From contig JBIJDM010000016.1 in assembly GCA_044344145.1 (NCBI GenBank), positions 1-22,810 on the forward strand: a DNA stretch of 22,810 bases. The letters are read 5' to 3'. Source of the stretch: JBAXGE01 sp044344145 (lineage in GTDB: Bacteria; Planctomycetota; Phycisphaerae; WQYP01). Shown here piece after piece: positions 13,538-21,493 of the stretch. How positions within the stretch are numbered: the stretch's first letter is position 1; each line of letters starts with the position of its first letter. A program made the translations under genes and the position numbers. The notes below the pieces were generated by a model, which was given only the letters and a program-made list of their open reading frames with translations, had not been told where the DNA came from and searched no databases.

Positions 13538-15556
13538 ATGGCTGCCAAGCTCCCCTTCGCGTTTCCGATGCGTCAGATTCATCTGGATTTTCATACCGGG
13601 CCGCAAATCCCGGACGTGGGTGCAAATTTTGATCCCAAGCAATTTGCCCAGACCATGAAAGACGCCCAGGTGAACTCGGTCACCTTGTTTGCCAAGTGCC
13701 ACCACGGCCATCTGTACTACAACACCAAACGGCCAGAACGGCATCCGGGCTTGAAAAAGGGGTTGGATCTGGTGCGCCAGCAGGTCGAGGCCCTGCACCG
13801 CGTGGGCATTCGCGCCCCCATCTACCTCAGTGTATTGTGCGACGAATATGCCGCCACCACGCATCCGGAATGGATCGCGCGGGAATCGGATTCCTCGCTG
13901 GTCAAGCGCTCCGATCCCAACAACAAGGCTTTTACCGCTGGCTGGCAGATCATGGATATGACCAGCCCCTATCAGGAGTTTCTGGTTGAGCAGACGGCCG
14001 AAGTTTTGAAGCTATTCCAGCCCGCCGACGGCATTTTCTTTGATATGTGCTGGGACCAGCCCTCGACCAATCCGTACTTTCTGAACGCGATGCGTAAGGA
14101 AGGCCTGAACCCCGAGTGTGCGGAAAGCCGCGAGCGCTTCGCCACTGTGGTCGCCAAACGCTACATGAAGCGTCTGTACCGCCAGGTCAAAGCCAGCAGC
14201 CCCGATGCCACGGTGTTTTTCAACTGTCGGCCGCTGTTCCAACTCGCCAGTGATATCGAATTCATGACCCAGGCCGAAATCGAAGCCCTGCCCACCGGCG
14301 GTTGGGGTTATATGTACTTCCCCATCAACATGCGCTTCGCCCGCACCGTCAGCCCCAAGCCCGTTTTGGGCATGACCGCACGGTTTCATAAGAGCTGGGC
14401 TGATTTCGGCGGGATGAAACCCCATGCGGCGCTGGCCTATGAAACGGCCTCGATGATTGCCCATGGCGCAGCCTGCTCGATCGGGGATCAACTGCACCCG
14501 CGCGGCGTGCTGGATAAAGCCGTTTATGAACTCATCGGTCATGCTTACAGTCATGTAGCCGAGTGCGAACCGTGGTTGGTGAAGGCCAAGCCGGTCACCC
14601 AGATCGGCCTGTTCCAGAAGCCCACCGGCGTGACCAGCACCACCCAATCCACCAGCCAGACCGATGAAGGCGCGGTGCGGATGCTGACCCAGTTGCGGCA
14701 TCAGTTTGATGTCGTCCAAACCGGCTGCGATTTATCCAAGTATGATTTGCTGATCGTACCCGATGGTCTGGCGCTGGATGCCGCGCTGGCCAAGGAATTG
14801 CGCACTTATATTCAGGCCAAAGGCCGGGTATTATTCACCGGCAGCAGCGGGCTGGGGACCAATGGTACCGGCAGCTTCCTGCGTGAGTTGGGGCTGACCA
14901 CTAGTGGCGAATCGCCCTATCAGGCCACCTACATGCGGTTCCTGGGCAAGTACAGCAACGCCGCCGCGCCGACCGATCACATCATCTATGACCGTACCGT
15001 TCGGGTCACTGCCCAGCGCGGCACTCAGGTCATTGCCGGGGTGGTCGAGCCCTATTTTGATCGCACCTGGGATCACTTCTGCAGCCACAACCAAACCCCC
15101 GGCGATAAACTCAGTCCCTACGCCCTGGGCAGTGTCCATGGCCGCGTGGGGCACATCGCCTTCAACGTGTTTGAAGCGTATGCCAAACACGGCAATCTCC
15201 CCTACCGCAATCTGGTCAAGACTGTTCTGGATGCCCTGCTGGATACCCAGCTCATCACCGTCAGTGGCCCCAGCTATCTGGAAGCCACCGTCACCCAACA
15301 AAAGCAGGACCGCAAGCAGACGCTGATTGTGCATCTGCTGGGGTATCAATCCGAACGCCGCGCGCCGAGGATTGATATCATTGAAGATGTGGTGCCGTTG
15401 TATGATCTGGATGTGGTACTGCAAACACCGACCCAACCCAAAGCCGTCACCGTAGTGCCGGCAGGTGAACCCTTGGCGTTCACATGGAAAAATGGTGCGT
15501 TGGCCTTTACCCTGCCCGAGCTCAAGGGGCATGGTATGATCGCGGTAACGTTGTAA
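13538..15556 (+). CDS. GHL6-type glycoside hydrolase-like protein with beta-galactosidase trimerisation-like domain
   Basis: This 672-residue protein begins with a TIM-barrel-like part similar to hypothetical glycosyl hydrolase 6 (GHL6) proteins. It shows MRQIHLDFHTGPQIPDVG (11-28), TLFAKCHHGHLYY (49-61), HRVGIRAPIYLSVLCDEY (87-104) and GIFFDMCWDQP (165-175), whose acidic residues are candidates for catalysis. From about 390 to 560 it has a Rossmann-like part (YDLLIVPDGLALDAALAKEL and GRVLFTGSSGLG) like the trimerisation domain of GH42 beta-galactosidases. A short beta domain ends the protein. There is no signal peptide, so it should act inside the cell on small sugars or glycosides. Substrate unknown. 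AAGG lies seven bases before ATG 13538. The yebC gene follows after 37 bp. Confidence 0.78.
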   Translation: MAAKLPFAFPMRQIHLDFHTGPQIPDVGANFDPKQFAQTMKDAQVNSVTLFAKCHHGHLYYNTKRPERHPGLKKGLDLVRQQVEALHRVGIRAPIYLSVLCDEYAATTHPEWIARESDSSLVKRSDPNNKAFTAGWQIMDMTSPYQEFLVEQTAEVLKLFQPADGIFFDMCWDQPSTNPYFLNAMRKEGLNPECAESRERFATVVAKRYMKRLYRQVKASSPDATVFFNCRPLFQLASDIEFMTQAEIEALPTGGWGYMYFPINMRFARTVSPKPVLGMTARFHKSWADFGGMKPHAALAYETASMIAHGAACSIGDQLHPRGVLDKAVYELIGHAYSHVAECEPWLVKAKPVTQIGLFQKPTGVTSTTQSTSQTDEGAVRMLTQLRHQFDVVQTGCDLSKYDLLIVPDGLALDAALAKELRTYIQAKGRVLFTGSSGLGTNGTGSFLRELGLTTSGESPYQATYMRFLGKYSNAAAPTDHIIYDRTVRVTAQRGTQVIAGVVEPYFDRTWDHFCSHNQTPGDKLSPYALGSVHGRVGHIAFNVFEAYAKHGNLPYRNLVKTVLDALLDTQLITVSGPSYLEATVTQQKQDRKQTLIVHLLGYQSERRAPRIDIIEDVVPLYDLDVVLQTPTQPKAVTVVPAGEPLAFTWKNGALAFTLPELKGHGMIAVTL

Positions 15557-15593
15557 TCCGGCGTTGTGTAATTAAGTTAGCCAAGAAGTAATT

Positions 15594-16313
15594 ATGGCCG
15601 GACATTCGCATTGGAAATCCATCAAGCACAAAAAAGCCGTGGTGGACGCACGCCGGGGCAAACAGTGGGGCAAGCTGGCCCGCTTGATCATCATCGCCGC
15701 CAAGAATGGGGCGAATCCCGACGATAATCTGGCCCTGCGCTATGCCATAGATAAGGCCCGCGCGGCCAATATGCCCAATGACACCATTGACAAGAACGTC
15801 AAACGCGGCTGCGGTGAGTTCGGCAGCGACAACTTTGAAAACATCACCTACGAAGGCTACGGCCCCGGCGGGATCGCCATTCTGGTCGAAGCCCTGTCCA
15901 ATAACCGCAACCGTGCTGCAGGTGAAATCCGCACCATCTTCGATCACAACGGCGGGTCCATGGGCGCCACCAATTCCGTGGCCTGGATGTTCAGCCGCAA
16001 AGGTGTGATCAATATCGAACGTGCTCAGGTGGCCGAAGACAAGCTGATGGAACTGGCCATCGAAGCCGGCGCGGAAGATGTGCAGGTCTCCGAAGAAGGC
16101 TATGAGATCATCACCGCCATGACCGACTTTGAACCGGTGCGTAAAGCGCTGGTGGCCGCCAAAATTGCGCTGGTCTCGGCGGAGTTTGTCTCCATCCCCA
16201 GCCAGACCGTACAACTCAGCGGGGAAAAAGCCGAATCCATGCAGGCCCTGATTGAGATGTTCGAAGAAAATGACGATGTGCAGAACGTCTTTACCAATGC
16301 GGATTTCCAGTAA
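15594..16313 (+). CDS. yebC: YebC/PmpR family regulator or translation factor
   Basis: The 239 residues match the family closely and completely. The start is the hallmark MAGHSHWKSIKHKKAVVDAR, then a helical N-terminal domain (RGKQWGKLARLIIIAAKNG and NPDDNLALRYAIDKARAANM). Next come YEGYGPGGIAILVEALSNN (about 85-102), GGSMGATNSVAWMF and a C-terminal ferredoxin-like domain with PSQTVQLSG. Family members were described as DNA-binding regulators and more recently as ribosome-associated factors helping translation of proline-rich stretches. The latter would suit a genome encoding proline-rich proteins such as the one at 8816, but this link is inference. A strong terminator follows. Confidence 0.95.
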   Translation: MAGHSHWKSIKHKKAVVDARRGKQWGKLARLIIIAAKNGANPDDNLALRYAIDKARAANMPNDTIDKNVKRGCGEFGSDNFENITYEGYGPGGIAILVEALSNNRNRAAGEIRTIFDHNGGSMGATNSVAWMFSRKGVINIERAQVAEDKLMELAIEAGAEDVQVSEEGYEIITAMTDFEPVRKALVAAKIALVSAEFVSIPSQTVQLSGEKAESMQALIEMFEENDDVQNVFTNADFQ

Positions 16314-16336
16314 GCCACCGCATAAATTCAGGCAAC

Positions 16337-16371
16337 AAAAAGGGCCACGGTTTTCACCGTGGCCCTTTTTT
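16337..16371. terminator. Strong bidirectional intrinsic terminator between convergent genes
   Basis: GGGCCACGG (16342-16350), loop TTTTCA and CCGTGGCCC (16357-16365) form a nine-pair stem flanked by A5 on the left and T6 on the right. The stem therefore ends in a U-run in both directions. It serves yebC on the plus strand and the exported-protein gene ending at 16396 on the minus strand. Confidence 0.9.
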
Positions 16372-16395
16372 ATTTGATGTTCTGCGGAGGCAGGC

Positions 16396-18156
16396 TTATT
16401 GGCCCTGCAAGGCCTGTGCTTCCTTGACCAGCATCTTGATCGTGCTCATCGGCATGACAATTTCCGTGGTCAGCGCCGTGTCGGTCGCACCCATCCCCAT
16501 CATCATCGGCAAGGCCGTGGTCTTGGGGGCAGCCGGGTCTCCGGCGGGATCGGCCATTTCCGGCAGGAAGGCCTTCTTGGCCAATTCCACCCAACTCGCC
16601 ACCGGCATATACGCCACCATCATGTTGCTGTTCTTGAGCATCTTCTTGCCCGCGATGACACCCGCATCTTTTTCCAATGCGCCATCATTGGTCTGATAGC
16701 TCGTGACGGCTTTCTTAAGCAGGTCTTCGTTACCCATTACGGCCAAGAGATTCTTGGCATCAAATCCGATGTAATAGGTAATCGTGCCGTTTTCGCCATA
16801 CATGGCGGTAATGGTTTTCTTCAGTATTTCCGCTTCTTCAGGCGAAGCGGTGGTTTCATCCACTTGCGCGGTGATCGTCAATTTATCAAAACTCATCCCG
16901 GCCACTTTCAGCGCATCCTTTTCCGCCTTGATGGTGGTCTTAAGCCCCTTGGCCTGCGTGCCAAAATCCAGCGCGGACGAATCGTAGAATTTGTGAATCA
17001 GACCCTTGGCCTTGGCCGCATCGGTCAGCGCGTAAATTCCGACAAAGTTCAGCTTGCCTTCTTTGCTGTCCAGCACGGGTTCCAACATAACGCCCTTGAC
17101 GCCGCGCGTCAGCTTGGCAATTTCCGCCTGCATGGTCATGGCTTCGGTGGCCTTCGCGGCCATGGGCGATTGGGCCAGGGCGGGATATTTCAGAATATCA
17201 TTGACCGCCTTGGTAATCTGGGCGCCCACCGAAACATCATCCCAAGCCATGGAGAATGCGGCCATATACTTACCCGCGGGCAAGCCGGTCAGGTCTACCA
17301 CCTTGGCAGCCTTTTGCGCCGCCACCAGCTTGGCAATATCACTGCCGGGCTTGAAGTGGCCACTGACACTCAGATTCACACTGTCATCGGTCAAACGAAT
17401 GCCCACCACGCCGGCATCCGACTGGGTCAGATAGTTTTTGACGCCATCAAAGCAAAGTGCCGCTAGCGCCTGAAACAACGGGGCGTTGGGGTCTTTCTGC
17501 ATCTTGATCAATTCCATAGCCGTCAATTTAAACCCGGCAATCTGGTTGCCGTAGGCCTTGTTGATTTCGGGGGTATTGGCATAGATCGTAAGATCATTGG
17601 CGCTGAAGATTTGCTTCAGTTCCGCCTTCAGTGTGCCATCCAATTTATTGGGACTGGCCAAAAACTGTTTGACCACTTCCGGGGTTTGTCCCACCACCAC
17701 ATATTTATCCAGCAGCGCCGCGGTCATCTCGTCGCCCTGGGGGCCGGTGATGGTAATCAGACCATCCTTGGGGTCCGTGGGCTGAAAGGGGGTCAAAAGG
17801 GCTTTGCCATCTTTGGCGGGAATCAAGACCACCATAGGAGGCTTGCCCTGCGGCTGGTCCTTGGATTTGGGCAGCAAGGCAATCACCAATGCGCCATCCA
17901 TATCAATGGCGTCCGCCACCCCAAAGCCTTCCACCAGCGAAGTGATAGCATTGGGCGGGGCCTGCACACCCAACTGGGTGGTCATATTCCCAATTTTGTT
18001 GTCCAAACTTTTCAGGCTCTTGGCCATAATGATGGCCTGGGTATCCGAAGGCAATAGTTTCAGTGCCGCCTCCTGCGCCCGGGCCAAGCCCACACCTGCC
18101 ACTGCCACCGTCAATACCATCGCCGCTGTCATCCACTGCCGGGTTGTCTTGAACAT
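16396..18156 (-). CDS. Exported protein of unknown function
   Basis: This 586-residue protein has a clear Sec signal peptide: MFKTTRQ, a hydrophobic core MTAAMVLTVAVAGVGL and a cleavage site after ARA (residue 27). The mature part alternates strands and helices. It contains ALKLLPSDTQAIIMAKSLKS near the start and long stretches of alternating hydrophobic residues such as ALVIALLPKS, LITITGPQGD and DKYVVVGQTPEVVKQFL. This pattern resembles DUF3352-like bacterial exported proteins, though I cannot be sure of the family. No catalytic motif or Cys pair is visible. It is low in Cys, rich in Lys/Ala, and lacks a lipobox or membrane anchor, so it is likely soluble and periplasmic. AAGGAAG is correctly spaced before ATG 18156. 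It has its own promoter-like -10 and shares a terminator with yebC. Confidence 0.7.
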   Translation of the reverse strand: MFKTTRQWMTAAMVLTVAVAGVGLARAQEAALKLLPSDTQAIIMAKSLKSLDNKIGNMTTQLGVQAPPNAITSLVEGFGVADAIDMDGALVIALLPKSKDQPQGKPPMVVLIPAKDGKALLTPFQPTDPKDGLITITGPQGDEMTAALLDKYVVVGQTPEVVKQFLASPNKLDGTLKAELKQIFSANDLTIYANTPEINKAYGNQIAGFKLTAMELIKMQKDPNAPLFQALAALCFDGVKNYLTQSDAGVVGIRLTDDSVNLSVSGHFKPGSDIAKLVAAQKAAKVVDLTGLPAGKYMAAFSMAWDDVSVGAQITKAVNDILKYPALAQSPMAAKATEAMTMQAEIAKLTRGVKGVMLEPVLDSKEGKLNFVGIYALTDAAKAKGLIHKFYDSSALDFGTQAKGLKTTIKAEKDALKVAGMSFDKLTITAQVDETTASPEEAEILKKTITAMYGENGTITYYIGFDAKNLLAVMGNEDLLKKAVTSYQTNDGALEKDAGVIAGKKMLKNSNMMVAYMPVASWVELAKKAFLPEMADPAGDPAAPKTTALPMMMGMGATDTALTTEIVMPMSTIKMLVKEAQALQGQ

Positions 18157-18533
18157 GAATAGCTTCCTTAAAAAGAAATTGCCACAAGTCTAATTATAGC
18201 CAGGCCACGAAGCCTGTGGGTAATAAGACAATGTTACCGCCAAAAGGTTATTCGTGCAAATATTATTATGCTTCACTGCGTCCGAACACCCCCCTACGCG
18301 TCATCCGAGGTTAGGCTCCGCAACAGGCTGGATGAAAATCTCATTCAAGCCCCAACGCCCGACAAATTCCCATCAGTTCCAATCGCCTATAAACCTACTA
18401 AACACTCAGTATTTGCCCATATTTTGGGCATGAATAATCTTTTAGGAATTTGCTTGCATCGGGTGCCGGGATGCGTAAAGTTAGTAAGTGCCGGAAGCAA
18501 GTTACTGCGTCCTTTTTTACAGGAGTAGTGGTT
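18157..18533. other. Intergenic region between divergent genes
   Basis: This 377-bp gap is AT-richer than the neighbouring genes and holds the upstream signals of the exported-protein gene (minus) and of the 46-codon gene (plus). A possible plus-strand promoter is TTGCAT (18454-18459), a 16-bp spacer and TAAAGT (18476-18481). The motif GTGCCGG occurs twice around it (18463 and 18489 region). I see no RNA gene; open frames here have no ribosome sites. Confidence 0.4.
18193..18198 (-). promoter_or_regulatory. -10 element upstream of the exported-protein gene
   Basis: A perfect TATAAT on the minus strand lies 37 bp before ATG 18156, preceded by TGGC, close to an extended -10. There is no good -35 at 16-18 bp, so an activator may be needed or the match may be chance. 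Confidence 0.4.
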
Positions 18534-18674
18534 ATGCATCGTCGTACCTCCGGGTCCAAAGTGCGTTCGCACAAAATCGGTATCGGTAACGGTCGTTTCC
18601 AATCTCACAAACAAGCGCGTTTAAGTGCCCGTCGGGCCTTGGTCGCTTGGGAACAGGGTAAAACCAGCGAATAA
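18534..18674 (+). CDS. Small highly basic protein, 46 residues
   Basis: ATG 18534 has AGGAG eight bases upstream; earlier in-frame ATGs lack a ribosome site. The product is rich in Arg, Lys, His, Ser and Gly (MHRRTSGSKVRSHKIG, NGRFQSHKQARLSARRAL) and has few hydrophobic residues, like a ribosomal or nucleic-acid-binding protein. I cannot match it to a known ribosomal protein such as bTHX or bL36. It has no Cys and no membrane segment. The second half (KQARLSARRALVAWEQGK) would form an amphipathic basic helix. It stands alone with its own upstream region and a weak hairpin downstream. Codon use is like the host. I believe it is a real gene, but its function is unknown; RNA binding is the most reasonable inference. 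Confidence 0.65.
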   Translation: MHRRTSGSKVRSHKIGIGNGRFQSHKQARLSARRALVAWEQGKTSE

Positions 18675-18707
18675 GTCACTCTAAGGGGCGTGTCTGGGTG
18701 TGCCGGG

Positions 18708-18721
18708 GTGTCCCCTGACGG
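18708..18721 (+). terminator. Possible weak terminator after the small basic gene
   Basis: TCCCC-TGAC-GGGGA is a short, stable hairpin about 35 bp after the stop at 18674. It is followed by TTTA only, so termination would be inefficient. Confidence 0.25.
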
Positions 18722-18750
18722 GGATTTACTCCCTATCTGCCACGTTACCA

Positions 18751-18780
18751 TTGGGCAAGAATTATGGGGGCGGTTATACT
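18751..18780 (+). promoter_or_regulatory. Promoter of the response-regulator gene
   Basis: TTGGGC (18751-18756), an 18-bp spacer and TATACT (18775-18780) lie 65 bp before ATG 18846. The -10 matches consensus at five positions. Confidence 0.5.
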
Positions 18781-18845
18781 GGCACCCATGATATCTTGTC
18801 TGCGGACTCGGTAGTTCGCGGCGTAATTGCAGGTGGAGCTTTATC

Positions 18846-19328
18846 ATGACCCAGGCCAATCCGGGCACCCAGACGCCCCTGATTCTGATCGTGGATGACA
18901 ATGCCCAGAATGCCGAACTCATTCAGGCGTATCTGGAGACCATTGACTGTACCACCCTGGTGGCCGTGGATGGGGTGGACGCGTTGGAAAAGGTCCGCGC
19001 CAAATCCCCCGATCTCATCCTGCTGGATGTGATGATGCCCCGCATGAGCGGTTTTGAGGTCTGTAAACGTCTCAAGGCCGACCCCCAGTACCAGAATATC
19101 CCCGTCATCATGGTCACCGCACTCAATGAATTGGGCGATGTCGAACGGGGTGTGGAGTCTGGTACGGACGACTTTTTATCCAAGCCCATCAATAAGTTTG
19201 AGCTCATCACCCGCGTGCGCAGCCTGCTGAAAGTCCGCCATCTGCAAAGCCAATTGGAACGCACGCTGGCCTATATGACCGATGTCGAACAAGGGGGCCT
19301 GACCCGTCCGTCCCAATTGCCGCGCTAA
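18846..19328 (+). CDS. Single-domain response regulator (CheY/DivK-like receiver)
   Basis: This 160-residue protein is a receiver domain with all catalytic residues: acidic pair D17-D18 (ILIVDDNAQN), phospho-acceptor D61 (LILLDVMMPRMSGFEVC), Thr91 (VIMVTA) and Lys113 (DDFLSKPI). The sequence is closest in style to the receivers of PleD and DivK. After residue 130 there is only a short helical tail (LLKVRHLQSQLERTLAYM), which may form a coiled coil, and no output domain. It therefore probably acts by protein binding, receiving phosphate from a histidine kinase encoded elsewhere. It has a GGTGGAG ribosome site. No kinase or partner gene lies nearby. Confidence 0.92.
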   Translation: MTQANPGTQTPLILIVDDNAQNAELIQAYLETIDCTTLVAVDGVDALEKVRAKSPDLILLDVMMPRMSGFEVCKRLKADPQYQNIPVIMVTALNELGDVERGVESGTDDFLSKPINKFELITRVRSLLKVRHLQSQLERTLAYMTDVEQGGLTRPSQLPR

Positions 19329-19475
19329 CCCAGACCTATTATGTGGGCGCCACACTTTATCTATCCCCGTGGTTGGGATATACTTGCGACTACATTGTCG
19401 TCCTCCGGGTGCCAAGGCACTTTGCCGATGCCAGTGGTGAGTTGATAGATTTTTTATAGAACAGGCACACTGGTA

Positions 19476-20966
19476 ATGCTCCGTTTTTTAGTATTTCGCG
19501 ATGGCGTACCCCCCCCCGCACTTGATTTGTCGGCGGCTTATGTCATTGGCCCCGATCTGGTTCCCATCAAAGCGGAATTTACCTACACCAACGGCCAACT
19601 GATTATTCGCAAACGCGCTGCGGGCCCCGCCTCCCTCTGTCTGATGTGGGATGTAAAGAATTTTGGCACCGTCTTGCTCGATACCACGCGTCTGCCCGAG
19701 CGCGATGATCCCTATAACCTGAATATTGAACTGGCCCGGGGTCGGTTGATGCGTTTTACCATGAAACGCGAGGAGTGGGGCCTGCACGACCTTTCGGAAG
19801 CCCAGATCATCAGCGAAAAAGCCGACGCTTGCCGCGACTTGCTCATTGAAGCCATCGTGAATAGCGATAATCCGCCGGTTGCCTCACAGTATGCGGATCG
19901 GTGCCTGACCGCAACGCTGCCGTTATCAGAACAAGCGGCCTTGACCCACGCCGATATTCTGCTGCAACGGCGCCTCCTGACCGGCAGCCTGCCCAAGAGC
20001 GCCTTTGGCTTGCGGGTTGACCTGCATACTGTGGAAGAGGACTATCGCAAAGTGGCCGTCACCGCCAGCGACTTTGTCTGCCTGCCTATGCCGTGGCGCA
20101 TGATTGAACCCGCTGAACAGGAATTTGAGTGGACCCTGTCGGATGACTGGGTGGAATACATGTACAAGCGCAAAGTGCCCATGATGGCCGGGGCGCTGGT
20201 CCAGTTCAGTGATAACAATGCCCCCGACTGGATTTACACTTGGGAACATGATTACGAAACCATCCGCGATTTTCTGGTCGAACACATTGACCGCGTGGTA
20301 AGCCGTTATGGCACCTATGTTTCCATCTGGAACGTCCTGAGTGGTTTGCATGTCAACAATCAACTGAGTTTCTCGTTTGACCAATTGATGGATTTGACCC
20401 GGTTGACTGTACATCTGGTCAAGAAAATCGCCCCGGGCTCGCGTACCCTCGTGGAGCTGACCCAGCCCTGGGGCGAATATTACGCCCTGAATCAACGCAG
20501 CATCCCTCCGATGCTCTACGCGGAAATGCTGGTTCAATCCGGCGTGGATTTTGACCTCTTTGGGCTAAACTTCCGTTTTGGCGCCCCCCGCGATGGTGGT
20601 TGGCAGCGTGACTTATTCCAAATCAGCGGTTATCTCGACCGCTTTGCCGCGCTGGGCAAGCAAGTCATCGTCACCATCGAAGCCCCCAGCGACATGAACC
20701 CCGAAGCCATTGCCGCAGGCTGCTGGCGGCGTACGTGGAACGAAACCATCCAATCGCGTTGGCTGGAATCGGTCACCGATATCTGCCTGAGTAAGCCGTA
20801 TGTCGAAGCGATTTGCTGGGGCCAATTGGCCGATCATCCCCAAGGCACCTTCAAACACAATGGGTTGATGACCCATAATCATGTGGCCAAACAGTCACTG
20901 CAAACCTGGTCGGCATTGCGTAAAGCCGCCGCGAGTTTTCGCGCCCGTAATGGCAAAACGACCTGA
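19476..20966 (+). CDS. GH10 (xylanase)-like protein without the usual acid/base residue
   Basis: This 496-residue protein has a beta-rich N-terminal part (1-95), a helical link, and from about residue 175 a TIM-barrel-like part resembling glycoside hydrolase family 10. Supporting stretches are FVCLPMPWRMIEPAEQEFEW (200-219; compare the family's N-x-x-K-x-x-x-x-x-P and Glu-Phe pattern), YGTYVSIWNVLSG (278-290), FDLFGLNFRFG (359-369) and KQVIVTIEAPSD (395-406). In active GH10 enzymes the WNVLSG segment reads WxVxNE with the acid/base Glu; here it is Ser-Gly. A Glu (402) remains at the nucleophile position. There is no signal peptide, so a cytoplasmic, perhaps non-hydrolytic, role is likely. A membrane-anchored HhH gene follows within 30 bp. 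Confidence 0.65.
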   Translation: MLRFLVFRDGVPPPALDLSAAYVIGPDLVPIKAEFTYTNGQLIIRKRAAGPASLCLMWDVKNFGTVLLDTTRLPERDDPYNLNIELARGRLMRFTMKREEWGLHDLSEAQIISEKADACRDLLIEAIVNSDNPPVASQYADRCLTATLPLSEQAALTHADILLQRRLLTGSLPKSAFGLRVDLHTVEEDYRKVAVTASDFVCLPMPWRMIEPAEQEFEWTLSDDWVEYMYKRKVPMMAGALVQFSDNNAPDWIYTWEHDYETIRDFLVEHIDRVVSRYGTYVSIWNVLSGLHVNNQLSFSFDQLMDLTRLTVHLVKKIAPGSRTLVELTQPWGEYYALNQRSIPPMLYAEMLVQSGVDFDLFGLNFRFGAPRDGGWQRDLFQISGYLDRFAALGKQVIVTIEAPSDMNPEAIAAGCWRRTWNETIQSRWLESVTDICLSKPYVEAICWGQLADHPQGTFKHNGLMTHNHVAKQSLQTWSALRKAAASFRARNGKTT

Positions 20967-20992
20967 ACCGAGACCTGATTCGGAACACCGTG

Positions 20993-21493
20993 ATGTCCAC
21001 CGTGCCCGCTCCTGAATCCGCTTCGGATGATCTGCCGGAAGCTATAGCCGACCCCGCTGGCTGGTCCCGACGGCAGCGTATCGGCTTGGTTCTACTGCTG
21101 GCGGTGCTGGCCGTGGTGCTGACCTGCCTGTGGTGGCAACGTGAACCCTATCAGGGCGTCACGGCCAGTCTACAAACCCTCGAACCCCTTCCGCAGCAAA
21201 TTGACCCTAATACCGAGTCGGTCGAATCCCTGAGCCGTCTGCCGGGCATAGGCACCCACTGGGCACAAAAAATCGTATCTTTCCGTGCGCAGCAACTGGC
21301 TGCGGGACGGCAACCGCCCATCTTCAACCGCCCCGACGATATGAAAGCCATCCCCGGCCTGCCCGATAAAGCCATTGATGAAGCCGCCTACTTCATGCGC
21401 TTTCCGGATACCACTTGGCAGCGCACCCCCACCGGCCTGAAACTACCCGCAACCCTACCCGAGGCGACCGCCCGTCCGTTCGGTGACGATTAA
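20993..21493 (+). CDS. Membrane-anchored helix-hairpin-helix protein (ComEA-like)
   Basis: From ATG 20993 the protein has 166 residues; a GTG directly before it is an alternative start. A transmembrane helix (about 25-46, IGLVLLLAVLAVVLTCLW) follows a short cytoplasmic N terminus. The rest holds a ComEA-like helix-hairpin-helix: IDPNTESVESLSRLPGIGTH, then WAQKIVSFRAQQ and a second helix pair with LPGIG replaced by IPGLPDKAIDEAA. ComEA-type proteins bind incoming DNA at the membrane during transformation. Similar domains also occur in GspK-like and general membrane proteins, so competence is possible but not shown. It lies 26 bp after the GH10-like gene and its stop overlaps the stop of nrnA. 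Confidence 0.72.
   Translation: MSTVPAPESASDDLPEAIADPAGWSRRQRIGLVLLLAVLAVVLTCLWWQREPYQGVTASLQTLEPLPQQIDPNTESVESLSRLPGIGTHWAQKIVSFRAQQLAAGRQPPIFNRPDDMKAIPGLPDKAIDEAAYFMRFPDTTWQRTPTGLKLPATLPEATARPFGDD

Noticed and set aside
13500..13540. CRP/FNR-like dyad (TGTGA ... TACACA) before the GHL6 gene
   Set aside because: Half-site spacing is wrong for either regulator and the arms match only partly.
16399..17466. A long plus-strand open frame (355 codons) antisense to the exported-protein gene
   Set aside because: Its protein is rich in His, Arg and Gly with no fold-like pattern, and it has no ribosome site. The minus-strand frame has a signal peptide and normal composition. It is a shadow of GC-rich codon use, as are similar long frames opposite other genes.
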